From NCBI GenBank assembly GCA_964017145.1, contig OZ024841.1:4154001-4218000 (forward strand): 64,000 bases of DNA, read 5' to 3'. Below, piece after piece: positions 21,903-33,380 of this stretch (its first letter is position 1; every line of letters begins with the position of its first letter). This stretch comes from Agrocybe praecox (Eukaryota > Basidiomycota > Agaricomycetes > Agaricales > Agrocybaceae). The translations under genes and the position numbers were made by a program. Under the pieces are notes generated by a model. That model saw only the letters and a list, made by a program, of their open reading frames with translations. It made no database searches and had not been told where the DNA came from.

Positions 21903-23602
21903 TTAGATATACAACACAGTAACCCGTCCAAAACTCGAGCCCAAAACAATCCTGCCACCGATTTCATCATAGTCAAATGATGTCCAGCTGGTATTGGACT
22001 CGTTTTGATATATTTTCTTCCCAACCACGACTGATGTAGTCAACGAACCACTTGTGGCACATGATCCGGGATTAAGTGATCCTGGAAAAGCAGCGACGAC
22101 CAAGCTCTCGTGAGCATTGCTTAAAGGTACCAGATTAGCTGGGATATCGGCTAATAGTCCACCGACGAATCTATCCCGAGGTTGGATCCAGACTGCCGTC
22201 CCGAAGTGACCCAAAAATATTTCTTTACAGCGCAGTGATCCGCGGAGGCACGCCACTTTGCTTGTGAGCTGTGGAGGGAAAAGGTATGGTGAGGTTGACA
22301 GACTGGGGTCGAGAGGGGTTTGTCCTGCTAGAAAATTTCCTGGAGTATGATCATGAGCTCCGGCTTCCTTCGAATAGCCTAAGTTAGGTTCGAGGGTATA
22401 TAATTCCAAGTAATGGATATCAGGAGCCCAAGGATCGTCGCTCTCCCCTCGGACGAGAATGGATAGCGGTAGCCAATCTGTTTTGTGAGTTTTTGTTGGC
22501 GTTGGGTAGATAAATGGACACATAGCAACACATTCTCCATCTACCCAGCCGAAAGAATGACTAGCGACGGGCTTATGAGCTGGAAATTGCTCTCCATTTG
22601 GATGATGTTGTTCCAGTTCGGGGAAAGGAAAAAGGTGGATAGAGCGTGCCCTGACGACAAGCACGCTTTCGTGTGCGAAAACGACCTCCATGCAGTCATT
22701 CGACTGTACGATATGTTAGAGTTAGGTTGTTTGGGAGAAGAGGACAGCTAACCTGTAAGGTGGATATTTCGGTGTTTGTATGTTCCAGCAATGCATAACT
22801 TCCTATCTTCCAGTTCCATATGGCAGTCTTTGAGACTACATCGGCAAGAGCCAACAATTTACCTACTAAGGTGACGGGCATCATGCCTGAACTAAATGAG
22901 CATATTTCTTCGAAAGAATATTTGCTCGCGTCTACTTTCAGCCTAAGAATCTTGATATAATGCTCCCTGTTCTACGATCAGGAAACCATAGAAGAATGGC
23001 ATAGGGAAGAGTTCGCGTACTCGTCTAACTGGAGAGAAACAGCGACTGTTGCCGTTGAGTCCGCTTCCTGATTCACAGCAAATCCCGTGAAAATGGCCCC
23101 CCTAGGACTCCATTCGCACACCTTGGCGTTACCCATGATGTCCCAGATCGTCAACACAGACCAGACGCTTTTGGCCACCGTCAAAAGCAGATTTCCGCCA
23201 TGGCCAGGCAGGAAACGAGCGTCAGAAACGGACGTTCCTGATGTGCCGTTGATACAATGCATTCTTCTCGGCCTTTCGATGCCAGATAGCCACCTTTTCC
23301 CGAGAGAATAACCACTGTAAGCATTGTATTTGAGATTTTGTGTAGACATGTCGTCCAGAGAAACAATAGGAAAAGGATATCCCTTGTTTATGATGTGATA
23401 GTTACAAACGTTGGTCCACACTATTCGAAGGGAGCATAACTGGTGTAAATCTTTACACGTCTATCTCAGGGAATCAGTTTCACAAATTGTAAGCCTTGAG
23501 TAGATAATCACTTGCCTGACTTAAACTCTGTATTCCTGGGGGTTCCAAGAACGATAGGACGTGAATGATCACATCCTCGTCCATGCAAAGGAAGGAGGTC
23601 AT
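21903..23602 (-). CDS. F-box protein with long C-terminal region, possibly beta-propeller-like
   Basis: Four exons (23602-23512, 23450-23021, 22966-22753, 22703-21903) join in frame to give about 511 residues. The N-terminus is a classic F-box (EDVIIHVLSFLEPPGIQSLSQANLHQL, then VWTNVC). The remainder contains repeated beta-strand-like segments such as WSVLTIWDIMGNAKVCEW, KTAIWNWKIGSYALLEH and a closing DYDEIGGRIVLGSSFGRVTVLYI. These look like degenerate WD-type blades and suggest a propeller, a common partner of F-boxes. Exon 1 uses donor GTGATT after ...QA; an apparent GC donor four bases upstream would break the frame. Substrate unknown. Confidence 0.82.
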
Positions 23603-24009
23603 CTGAGCCGAATTTGTTGGTTAATTTGCTTTGTCTCGCTGTATTATCGTACACAGTAGAAGGATGGAGTTCGTGGATTCTTGCACATGGTCGTCAAGTC
23701 GTGTTTATCGTATATTTGCAGCTCAGCTCCTAGGTATGGAATGTTCGTAATCAGAGATCCCTAAGGGTCGCAAGAGCGTTCGAGCGATGTGGTATGATTT
23801 TTAGGGGATATAGTATCGAACGAAGAACTTTAAAAGTAGGTTTCGAGGAAAACGAATCAGACTGGGTCGACGTTGCTTTGAACGACGAGCACGATGGCAA
23901 ACACTCTCTGCTCGTCGCCATCAATCTACTTTCCCACGATCACACGCGACTTTTCCGAGAGCATCCGCTGTAGCAATATTTTGAACATTGACCACCAAAA
24001 CCCTCAAAA

Positions 24010-24747
24010 ATGAGCTCGTCCATCGCGTCTTTCTTCTCTTCTTTCATTTCTACCACCCACGCCGACTCTCAGGAGGCCGCTCCTGCAGACGCGAAGGTCG
24101 AAGTTGAACAGCCCGTTGCCGAGGAAGAGGAGGAAGAGGAGGAAGAGCCTGAAGATGTACGTGACGTCGCTGGTTATTGAATAATTTCCAGTTAGCCGTC
24201 TTTATGTCGCATTTTCGCGGTATTGAAGGTGTTCAATGTGGATGGCTGACCGCTGGTTAATGGGATACATGTAGATCCAACCTGTCATCCGCGACGAGTG
24301 CAAGACCTCAGCTAAGTGTGCTGCTCTGACGAAGCACTTCGAGCACTGCCAGGAGAAAGTCCAGGCTGGCAAGGGATTCAAGGGCGAGGACTGTGTCGAG
24401 GAACTGTACGTTATCCTTAACTTCCTAAATGACTTCCTACTCGATGGAGTATAACAGTACTAACAAACATTTTAATTATAGTTGTGCGTATAATTCATTT
24501 GTCTGAGGACCAAGTAAATTTGAACTAAATGAATATTACAATTCGTATGAAATCTTCAACAGTCCAGTACGTACCTGCTTTTTTCGAGATGATAGAGACG
24601 AAACTTATGACGTTCCATTACTTAGTATGATGCACTGCGTTGATGTACGACCTCCTTAATTCTGAACATGATTCTGGTCGTTGGGCTCATAGTTGATGCG
24701 TTCAACAGGAATGTGCTGGTCCAAAACTGTTCAGCAAACTCCGCTAG
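24010..24747 (+). CDS. QCR6: Cytochrome b-c1 complex subunit 6 (hinge protein), mitochondrial
   Basis: The acidic hinge subunit of respiratory complex III, which helps cytochrome c dock on cytochrome c1 at the inner mitochondrial membrane. Six exons are read: 24010-24156, 24275-24405, 24482-24483 (2 nt), 24563-24566 (4 nt), 24626-24644 and 24709-24747. They give about 112 residues. Features are a Glu run at about residues 38-47, the paired-cysteine hairpin (DECKTSAKCAALTKHFEHC...EDCVEELFHMMHCVDEC) and the end GPKLFSKLR, all diagnostic of the family. Both tiny exons have GT/AG borders on each side, and a TACTAACA branch site precedes the first. Skipping both would keep frame but delete the conserved Phe-His pair of EELFHMMH. 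The product assignment is certain and the two micro-exons are strongly supported. Confidence 0.93.
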
Positions 24748-27451
24748 ATCCTTGTTTTGTGTTTGCATTACATAGGTGCGCATGGCCCTTCATCATTTTG
24801 TTGTTTTTCTGGGTGATAATCTTCTTTCTAGATAGTTGATGTGACTACGGCCTTGTGGCGTGGATTCTCGTTGGACCCCATACCTACCTGGATGAATGAA
24901 TTTTTTTTACAGTTCCTCGCTAAGAAACGAGTAACGACCGGAAGATGGAGTAATGGAGCGAAGTTAGACCCGTAGCTTGAAAATAAGACATGATGAAAAG
25001 CACCAATTCCATGGACGAGCAACTCTCCGCAGCATCCGGAATTTATCGATGCCTGAAGAGCAAAAATACTGCACTTTACATTAAGACCGAACAGACGGTG
25101 TTGAACTGTGGTCCATGATGGTTCGGTGATGCCTTCATGTCTGTGAAAATCCGGTGTTCAAATGCTCATGCATCATGGCCTAGCTTTTATGGTCGCCATT
25201 CCACCCCTTTATCGTGTTTTCCTTCCTCGCTGGCTTACTTCGCTATGCCATCCACCTTGTTTGTGCACGAGCAGTTGCTGGGATATTTTTTCTGATTTGA
25301 TTGTTTGCGTGCAGCCGTTATCCTGTTTTTTTGACCCCTTCCACCTCAGTTTCAATCTGTTTAACCTTTTTGTTTTTGTTTTTGTTTCTTTTTTTTTTTT
25401 TTTTTTTTCGTATGTCAGTTCCAGACGCAGCTCACTTCGGTCGATCATGTACATGACTCGTACTCTTTTTTCCATCTTCCTTGCTCCCGTCCCTTGCTGT
25501 GATTGATCATGATCGTCTTGCTCTAATCCTTGCGGTGATTTGTTGGTGTGACGGAAGTTTTTCCCTTTTTCAATTTTTACCCGCCTGATTGGGTAACTTT
25601 AGTCCACCCGTTTGTTTTCATAAATCTTCATCTCTGCTCACGATCCGAAAAATCAGCCTATTGCTATGTCACCATCAGCCACTCCTGGTAGCCCCGACGC
25701 TTCATTTCTGTGTTCCCTGGTCGGCCTCATGGTCTGCGTTGTGGAGATATAGTGGATTGTCGGCGGATAGTTAGCATGAATCTCTCGTTGGTCTGCAGCA
25801 GAGTGGAAATAAATGTAGGGAATCATTTGTTCGCATGATGCCCTGGCTGATCGTCTATCTTTCCATTTTTCCATTTTATTTTTATGTTCTCTTCATTTGT
25901 GATACCTTTTGGGGATTAGCACTCAATGTTGTGAACGGACGGGTCTGGTTGGGTGGGATTACGGTTTAGGTCCCCCGTTTTTTCTTCTCTTCTTCCAGCT
26001 TTGACGAATAGACCAATTGAGATTTTGATGAACGTTGTTGTTTGCTTTTCTCATTCTACCTTCCCCACTCCAGGTCGGAATTCTCACACCCTTGCACAAG
26101 CACCTGTCTTTTTTGGACTACGGGCCGGTCGACCATCGGCATAACTGGGGGATAACCTATATCAGTTTCGGATGAACGTCATCAACCGCCCAACTTTGGA
26201 CCATTTTGAACTCTGTTCCGACAGCAGAGAAGTTCTTGCGAACGCCTGCGTGCACATCATGTATTAGCTTCGAAATTTTCTTGGCGCACATATAGAAGAT
26301 GAGAAACGCGAGTTGACTGGCCCGCGGTAGACCGACAGAGTGCTGCCCGAGGCGGGGAAAATATCAAACCGAAGCTGTAGTGGGCCAGTTTTCCAAGGGT
26401 TCTTTTTATGATGCATATTTGGATTTTTTTTGATAATCGTTGCTTGTTCAGTTTACCACTGACGTTTCACCCTTGTACTACTTAGGGCGCGCGTGGTGTC
26501 GGAACAAAATATCTATTGGAGAACATTTTCAACGCCGATGTGTGATGATGGCTGCTATCCAACAATTTACGATGTGCCTACTAGGCTTACACGTTCTTAT
26601 CAGCCGCTCTATGAGTCTACCTTTGATCATCTTCGAGTGTTTGAATGTAATCAATATAGGTGCCTGTGATTATTGTCAGTTCACTCGCCCGGCTCAGTTC
26701 TATGCCACGCTAATTGTTTTCCCATTGCTAGGTACCGTGATATGTTTCAACCATTCATTCTGAGCGCGTGATGTGGCGATATGGATGCGTGTAGCTAAAT
26801 CACACTTTCCCAGGCATCCGCATCGTTGGAGCTATCTCGCAGTGTTCTGGATTGCACAATTAACTTAACGGAAATCCGCAACCTATGATTTCAATCAATG
26901 GCCATGCTATTTCTGGTGAGCGCTGACAATTATGTTTATAATAACTTTAAAAAACATGACGTCTCCTCCAGGATCCCATCGCTTTTTTCTGCGACGTAAA
27001 TGTAAAGCACCAATAAAACTGTCATTATCAACTACCAGCGTCAATGAGCGACCATTCTTTTTGCCTGACTATACACATGTAAAACCCCGGGTCAGAGCGA
27101 TGATGTATTCTCGTCAAAACAAAATTTGATATGATGAGATCACATTTGCTTATTTAAAACATGTGTGACAGATCCCTGACCAGATGGGGCATACACAGAT
27201 GCTGGCAAAGCTATGCCCCGTTCTCGCCATCCCGGGGCAATACAAATAGGTTTGGGTACTTTGCTTTTTCGTCTGCGATCATCTGTACCATCTGTCGCTT
27301 GGGTTGCTCATCATTTAGTTTCGACAGCGTGTTGCGACCAAAACACTACCTCGACTTGGACGGGGTATCCGGGTTTGCACTATATTGCTTGTCAAGTCGT
27401 CCGGTAGCCGGTCCACCCTGAACCTTTTACCCTTCCTTCGTCATCTACCTA
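24748..27451. other. Long intergenic region between QCR6 and the DUF6534 gene
   Basis: About 2.7 kb. It contains a 20-nt T run near 25390-25410 and several frames of 60-114 codons, of which 26440-26763 (+) is hydrophobic (AAIQQFTMCLLGLHVLI, FYATLIVFPLLGTVICF). None has a family signature or clean splicing, so no gene is called. A decayed membrane-protein gene is possible. Confidence 0.45.
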
Positions 27452-29220
27452 ATGGCTCCATTGCAGCAGCCTTTGAATGAAACTGCTGGAGCTTTGTTGC
27501 TAGGACTGATAGCTGCGACGTTGTGCGTTCTATACTGCTTGCCCTAGTGTATTTTTCAACTTTCGGTGTAGGATTTTTGGAACGAACACACAGCAGGCCT
27601 TTTGGTACTATAAAGCATATTTGGACGACTCTCTTCTTCATAAGTGCTCGGTAAGCAGTGTTCAACGCCAGTTTGTTAGTAAAACTGAATGAAATTGCTA
27701 CAGGTAGCAGTACTTTGGTACGCGTTAAATACATCTGTCGCGTGGAGATCAATGTTTTGAGTAGCGAGTCCGTGGCATAGGATTTTGGACGCGTTGCATC
27801 TTTCGTTGACCATTCACGCCGTTTATTTTTATACGATAACTGGGTTTGGGGACGCCAATTCGTTGAATAAAATTCTTTGGTAAGTCTTCATAAAGTTGGA
27901 CCACGTATATCAATTCCTTAATATTGCGTCCGTTATAGGTCGGTCAAGGTATATCCCTGTGCCCTTGTTGATCATGGATGCCCCTAAAGAGGAACATTGC
28001 AGCTTCTGACCACTATTAATGTGGTAGTCAATTTATTAGTGCATGTGTAAGTCCCTTCTTTTCTCAGGTCGATTTCTAGCTCTTATTTATCAATCAAGGC
28101 TGTATGCTAAGAGGGTCTGGCGTCGTATGTTCTTCCCAACTATTGCTCTGTGAGACTTTGCTCCTTACACAATTATCTATACAGTTAGTGGCTATCATCA
28201 TGGTTTCTTGGGATATCTCGTGGTATGTATTTATGTCACTTCTTTCCGGGCATCTAAATCTAAAATCTCATCAAGGCGTTCGTTGTTCTAGCGGGATTTG
28301 CTGTCGGCGTTGTCTTGTCCTACTTTGTGTTCGTCCTTCACAGCACATGTACCCCGGCTCATAAGTTTGCTCATACCATGACGTCAACCCACAGCTGCAC
28401 CATTGACACGTTTCCAGAGCTTAACACGGTCGCTGTAAGTTATGTCTCCCCGGAGCTCGTGTATACAATATTGAAAGAAATACGGTAGTGGGTGATCGAT
28501 TGTGGATTAGCCACAACTGCAGCAATTGACTTTCTAATTTCTGCAGCTATGTGGTACTATCTGCGGAAAAGCAAAGGCAATCAGGCTACGTAAGTGCTAT
28601 ACTTTTATAAAATATGTCATATTTAACATTCTTCGCAGACTCAACTCGAGAATATCGACAGTCATTCAATATTCGCTATGTTCTGGTTTGATCACTAGCG
28701 CATTTTCACTGTCTGCTCTCTGCACAGTATGTCCTCGTTTCAAGTCAATGCATAAATCATGAATGCCCTTTCTAATAATGGGTCCACTAGTATATCCTCT
28801 TGCCCAGTACACTCATATTTCTATCATTCGAAGTCGTGGTTACAAAACGTAAGGAGAACCTTTACCTCTACATGCGTTTGCCGCTGACTTCTTATTATAT
28901 ATCAATCAGTCTACGTCGCTTCTTTTATTGCTATGCTCAATGCTCGAGTCGACTGGAAAAATAACGGACACGGAGAAACATACTACCCACAGTCGACTAT
29001 CGAACCTTCATGGAGGCGGTCTGTCGGTCGTGCCAATTCCACCTTTTGGAGTCTTGGATTGCAAAATACCTGGCCACCTGGAAGACTGGACGAAACAAGG
29101 GTATAAATTTTCGTCTTATTAAATACAAATTTAGACTGACCTTCGGTTCTTCGATTTAATCAGCCTCCAAGCCCCGATTTCGACATCGCAAAGCCACCCA
29201 CGTCGTACTATAGAATCTGA
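27452..29220 (+). CDS. DUF6534-family multi-pass membrane protein
   Basis: Fourteen exons can be chained without losing frame: 27452-27522, 27572-27650, 27704-27717, 27781-27879, 27939-27948, 28003-28046, 28099-28124, 28185-28222, 28276-28434, 28489-28589, 28639-28726, 28791-28848, 28910-29100 and 29164-29220. Together they encode about 344 residues. Two exons are only 14 and 10 nt. Family landmarks are the N-terminus NETAGALLLGLIAATLIFG, then QQAFWYYKAYLDDS, ILDALHLSLTIHAVYFY, and TTAAIDFLISAAMWYYLRKS before TM6, and the tail FIAMLNAR. This seven-helix family is widely expanded in Agaricomycetes and has no known biochemical role. An in-frame TAA at 29104-29106 would end the protein 18 codons earlier if the last intron is retained. 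Confidence 0.8.
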
Positions 29221-30145
29221 AACAAGAAAAGTCGTCTAGAGCGCTGTGTATGTGCGTACTAGTTTCCCTATTTGCTTTGCCTGTTCTTCAATTGTTCTAG
29301 GGCCATCAGCCAAGCTTCATAACCATTCTGTATTGCATTGCATCATCCATCCACTTCCCCGGGCTTCACCTCAGAGTCGACTCCATGTGTATCATAGAAC
29401 TCCAAAATATTTTCCATGTATCTGCTCTAGATAGTACGTATACTTTAGTGCTATCATTACGACCTCTACCTTTCTATTCGTTTTGATCATCATTTACTTA
29501 TTCTACGCTACACTGTATAATAGTATTTAATTAAGTTAGGAAAAGTAGGTTTTAGTAAACAGTCGGATACAGCGCAGATTGGGGCCGAGAATGTTTATTT
29601 TCTTCTGTGTGATTGGTTTACGAATGAGTAAAGGTCAGAATGGTGCTGAAATGTGTGCATATTCAAACACGATTTACTATTGTAAACTTGAATGATGATC
29701 ATGGGTTGCTCACAATTCCCTCACATATCTTCAAAAAAGTTGCATATAATCAAGCTAAAATCATACATCATCATGAGAGTTATGTTGAGAATTTAATCTT
29801 GTGCGATATAGAGAGTTGGTAACATGACAAAGGGACAAAACAAACCTGAAACAAACCCAGAATTTGGCGCCGGGAATCACTGATTTTTGCTGCAAATCTT
29901 GGTCTGTCTTCTAGACATACTATGGATTTACGTGTACAGAATAAAGATATAGAACTACTAATACAAGGAGATCTGCAGCTAAGGATTCAGAAATACGGAG
30001 AAATGCGCGGGCAAATGATGTGGGTACGCCGTGCAACGCAGCGCAAGACGAGAGCGTCTTTGATGCGTCACGGAAGTATCCGAATTGTCCAAGCCGGCGG
30101 CTAGATGCCGCTTATTAAAGAATTTATCGATAAATATGCGTGAGC
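29221..30145. other. Intergenic region with a primer-binding-site-like motif
   Basis: AT-rich and without a supported gene. The stretch near 29861-29880 reads AATTTGGCGCCGGGAATCAC, resembling the TGGCGCC-type tRNA primer-binding site just inside the 5' LTR of Ty3/Gypsy elements. A short ATG-started frame follows at 29922-30104. No LTR pair, gag or pol was found, so this is at most a remnant. Confidence 0.3.
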
Positions 30146-30290
30146 GGGATGGATAAATCAAAAGCGGGTCTATCCATGGAACGAGGATGGATTAATCCGA
30201 GAGAATTTATCCATCACACGGGATGGACAAATCCACGTATACTTATCTATTGAACGGGATGGATAAATTCACGCAGATTTATCATTACCA
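30146..30290. repeat. Four tandem degenerate 36-38 bp units, each an imperfect palindrome
   Basis: The core GGGATGGATAAATC or a one- to two-base variant recurs at 30146, 30184, 30220 and 30256, a 36-38 bp spacing. Each core is followed about 12-16 bp later by an inverted half (TCTATCCAT, TTTATCCATC, CTTATCTATT, TTTATCATT), so every unit can fold into a hairpin. There is no coding content and no flanking duplication was noted. Confidence 0.6.
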
Positions 30291-30690
30291 AAGTAAGGGC
30301 TAAGGCAAATATGGATTAATAATCGAACCTAAGAACTTGCCCTCATTTGTTGACCTTTTTTTTAGGGAAGTTACTTATATTTGTATATAAATCCCACAGC
30401 ATCTGGTGAGTTGGGAAAAGAACCTCATCAATGTTTGGACATCGTCGTCCGGCGAGATCATCATTGACGCTATGAGGCCTGTGGGATAAACTTAAAACGA
30501 ATATGAAATGCTTGATACGTTGCCAGTAGAAGTACAATGAAGTATTCAACTTTTACGATAGGTCTGGATGCACTAGCGCAGCGCCCGAAAAACACGACGA
30601 AAAATAGAATAATTTCCAAACGAACATTTAACGCACATCAACTTCTCGACCATATTCACGCCCCTGGACTTGTAGGCCTTCTGTTCCAGC

Positions 30691-31617
30691 CTATTTCCCT
30701 AAAACATAATCTCCCAAAATTTCGTCCCACTCCAGATGAACGTTATGACGAAAAGGAAAAAAGTTTACAATTTCCTTTTCCCACTGCAGATCCAGATTGC
30801 ACTCGCGCATAAGAAGATCGTATCTGTAGAGCCTGGCAAAGTTGTCCTTTAAATATTCATGCGATTGAGGATAAGCTATATTAATGTTATCTGTCTTGCC
30901 ACGCCATGATCCATCAAATGGCAATAACCCGCAACCCGCTAAGAATTGTCTGTGTGGAATTTGTTGAGCAGGGTAGTCCATAGAAGCCGCCATCTCCCAG
31001 AGAAAGGACTCGCCCTCGTTCTCCAAATTTGAAAATATATTGTTATCTAGAATCTCAACCGCTTCTGCTGCATTGAAGAAGAGGTACGCGCGAAGTGAAG
31101 ACTCCATGACACGAGAGAATCCGAAATGATGACCCCAGTGTATATGACAAAGTTTGGCGAGAGGAATGTGTGGATGGTGAGCCAGCATAAGCAAAGTGTC
31201 CATTGTGTTCTCGTTCAAAAGTACTTTGACCACATCTGCAAGCTTTCCGTCAGAGCTATTGTATGCGACTTCATCTTGGTTATCCCGAGTTCTCCTTTTT
31301 GCTCGAGATATCCAGTATTCAATTTTTTGGTTCTCTGCGTTCAGGAAATCGGGATTCTTGTGCATCATGTCGTCGGAGAATAGTTTTCCACTTGTGGGAA
31401 TTGGAAAATCGCTTGGATATTTTCTGCGCTCAGTTTCCGAGAAGGTCGTGATCGTCGAAACAAATTTTCGAATGAAATGTTTAAACTCCTTCTCAGCTGC
31501 TTTTGGGTCGCTTGAAAGGAGGAGCCCAGTGAAAGGGGGTGTATACCGGGTGTCATGCCGAACGTGCTTGAAGTTGTTGGAGATGATAGTCCAAGGAATA
31601 GCGTGTCCTTGATGCAT
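30691..31617 (-). CDS. Hypothetical protein, tandem family copy 1
   Basis: A 308-residue single-exon frame opening MHQGHAIPWTIISNNFKHV. I recognise no family. Conserved stretches shared with the neighbour at 32076-32966 include RYTPP.TGL.LS, FSETER.KYP, GKLFSD, NQKIEYWI.RA, LLMLAHHP.IP, and a C-terminal LEWDE.LGDYV. The conservation pattern, with acceptable substitutions and no stops, shows both copies have been under protein-level constraint. There is no signal peptide and no transmembrane helix. The two genes are in the same orientation, about 460 bp apart, consistent with an old tandem duplication. A nuclear or cytosolic role cannot be assigned. Confidence 0.75.
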   Translation of the reverse strand: MHQGHAIPWTIISNNFKHVRHDTRYTPPFTGLLLSSDPKAAEKEFKHFIRKFVSTITTFSETERRKYPSDFPIPTSGKLFSDDMMHKNPDFLNAENQKIEYWISRAKRRTRDNQDEVAYNSSDGKLADVVKVLLNENTMDTLLMLAHHPHIPLAKLCHIHWGHHFGFSRVMESSLRAYLFFNAAEAVEILDNNIFSNLENEGESFLWEMAASMDYPAQQIPHRQFLAGCGLLPFDGSWRGKTDNINIAYPQSHEYLKDNFARLYRYDLLMRECNLDLQWEKEIVNFFPFRHNVHLEWDEILGDYVLGK

Positions 31618-32075
31618 AGTCTAATGGATAATTCTAACGTCAGCATACGTCTTAGAAATAGGCTCCTTACTTACATGAACTTGCGATGGTGAGGGCGTTT
31701 GGTAGCTGTCGTGGAGATGTAAGTCTTTTATTGATTAAATAAACATCAATTGCAGATCAATTGTAAACGAGACGTATTCGGAGCCGTCAATCCTCTTGAC
31801 AGCTCACAGAACAGGTGAATTTTATCACTGCCAGACTGTACGAGCACATTGGCAAGGATGTTTTCTAGACCGGTGACCGTTCTGTGATCAGGTCTAGATA
31901 TTTTCGACAGACCTTAAAGCTTAACTTGGCGACCTGTGCATGTCGTGTCGGCAAGTGCCGTGCACTTACTATAAACTTTTAGCCGATCTAATCTTATCTA
32001 CTCGAAGCAAAACTTCAACGTTCAACGTTCAACGTCCTATTGCGTCCCATCTATTTACTACAATCTAATATAATC

Positions 32076-32966
32076 CTACTCCGCAAACATATAATCTCCC
32101 AAGGATTGATCCCACTCTAATTTTATACCAATGCTAAGAGGAAACGAAAATGCAAGTTCCCTGTCCCACCGCGGGTTGATCTTACACTCCCGCTCAAAGA
32201 CATCGTATCGATAGAGCAGGGCAAAAATATCCTTTATGTACGCTTTTTGTTGCGAGTAGGGGATAGGTCTGTCAAGATGTAAGTTGTTGTCGGGCGTCAA
32301 TATACCGCATTCCTGAAGAAAACGTCGATGCGGAACTTGCTGACTCCGAGGACAATCAGCCATGAGCATTTTCCCCAATAACGAATTAAATTGCTCCCCA
32401 AAAGCGACGAGCGGATTCTTATCCAACACTCCTACGGCCTCCGCAGTACTGAAGAATAGATAGCATCGTAATCCCAAGTACTTGACGCCTGAAAATCCGG
32501 GATGATAACCCTGGGAAAGTCTGCAGAGATTTCCAACGGGAATCTGAGGATGATGGGCGAGCATCAACAAACTCTCCATCGCATTCTCGTAGAGGAGTAC
32601 TGTTATTACGTCTGCGAGGTCTGGGGCGTGGTAGTATCCTCCCCGGACAGCTCGGTAAATCCAATATTCGATTTTTTGGTTCGTCTCGTTTAGAAACTCT
32701 GGATGTCTGTGTAGAATCTCATCCGAGAATAATTTTCCCTGTCTGGGGGCTGGGTATGTGGTAGGATATTTATTGCGTTCGGTTTCGGAGAATGTGGTAA
32801 TTGCCGTGATAAATTTTCCGATAAAATGTTTGAGTTCCTTCTGAACCACTTTTTGATCAGTTGAGAGGGAAAGACCAGTGAGAGGAGGTGTGTAGCGTTT
32901 GTCTTCCTTTACAAGCTTGAAATTTCTAGATATTATCGTCCAAGGAATAGTGTGTCCTTGATGCAT
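32076..32966 (-). CDS. Hypothetical protein, tandem family copy 2
   Basis: A 296-residue single-exon frame, paralogous over its whole length to the gene at 30691-31617. Both open with MHQGH.IPWTIIS, and they share ITTFSETER.KYP, QKIEYWIYRA and AYLFF/CYLFF.AAEAV near the middle. This copy is 12 residues shorter, mainly in the variable segment after EYWIYRA. No domain, targeting signal or catalytic motif is recognised. The start is the ATG shared by both copies, about 240 bp downstream of a cluster of TATATA-like sequences (33090-33200) that may include its promoter. Confidence 0.75.
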   Translation of the reverse strand: MHQGHTIPWTIISRNFKLVKEDKRYTPPLTGLSLSTDQKVVQKELKHFIGKFITAITTFSETERNKYPTTYPAPRQGKLFSDEILHRHPEFLNETNQKIEYWIYRAVRGGYYHAPDLADVITVLLYENAMESLLMLAHHPQIPVGNLCRLSQGYHPGFSGVKYLGLRCYLFFSTAEAVGVLDKNPLVAFGEQFNSLLGKMLMADCPRSQQVPHRRFLQECGILTPDNNLHLDRPIPYSQQKAYIKDIFALLYRYDVFERECKINPRWDRELAFSFPLSIGIKLEWDQSLGDYMFAE

Positions 32967-33380
32967 GATCTAATTCTTGAAAATAATGAGGATACTTTTT
33001 AGTATAAGAGATATCTATGAGAAGTACGAGTCCGTACTTACAGCCACTGTAGTTCACGGAAGAAAAATGGTGATTTAACTGTCTCACACGCATATATATA
33101 AGTATAAATTGATGAATATGAGTCATGCGAAAACGCATATAGTGCGGACCCGATGGTATTGACCGAGACATTGACATCATCCAGCTGGGTGTATATATAA
33201 ATTAAAGCAGTCGTAGAATAGCAAAAACCATAAATACGGTAAAATGTTTGCAAGCCTGAATGCACTGTATAAGGTGGGAAGAAAAACAAAAGGAATCAAC
33301 GACTGCCTAGTTTAAACTGTGGATGGTGTCCTCCGAGAGTTTGAAAGTATCGAAAAAAATATTTACATAAATAGACTTAC

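Noticed and set aside
23512..23516. Apparent GC-AG donor at the end of exon 1 of the long-C-terminus F-box gene
   Set aside because: Using the GC donor breaks the frame of exon 2, while the GT donor four bases downstream gives the continuous F-box sequence SQANLHQL.
24010..29220. Biosynthetic gene cluster around the SDR, membrane proteins and ABC transporter
   Set aside because: No core synthase, cyclase, P450 or tailoring set is present, and the SDR and transporter are more than 50 kb apart.
30146..30290. CRISPR-like array
   Set aside because: The units are contiguous, degenerate and palindromic with no distinct spacers, and the genome is fungal.
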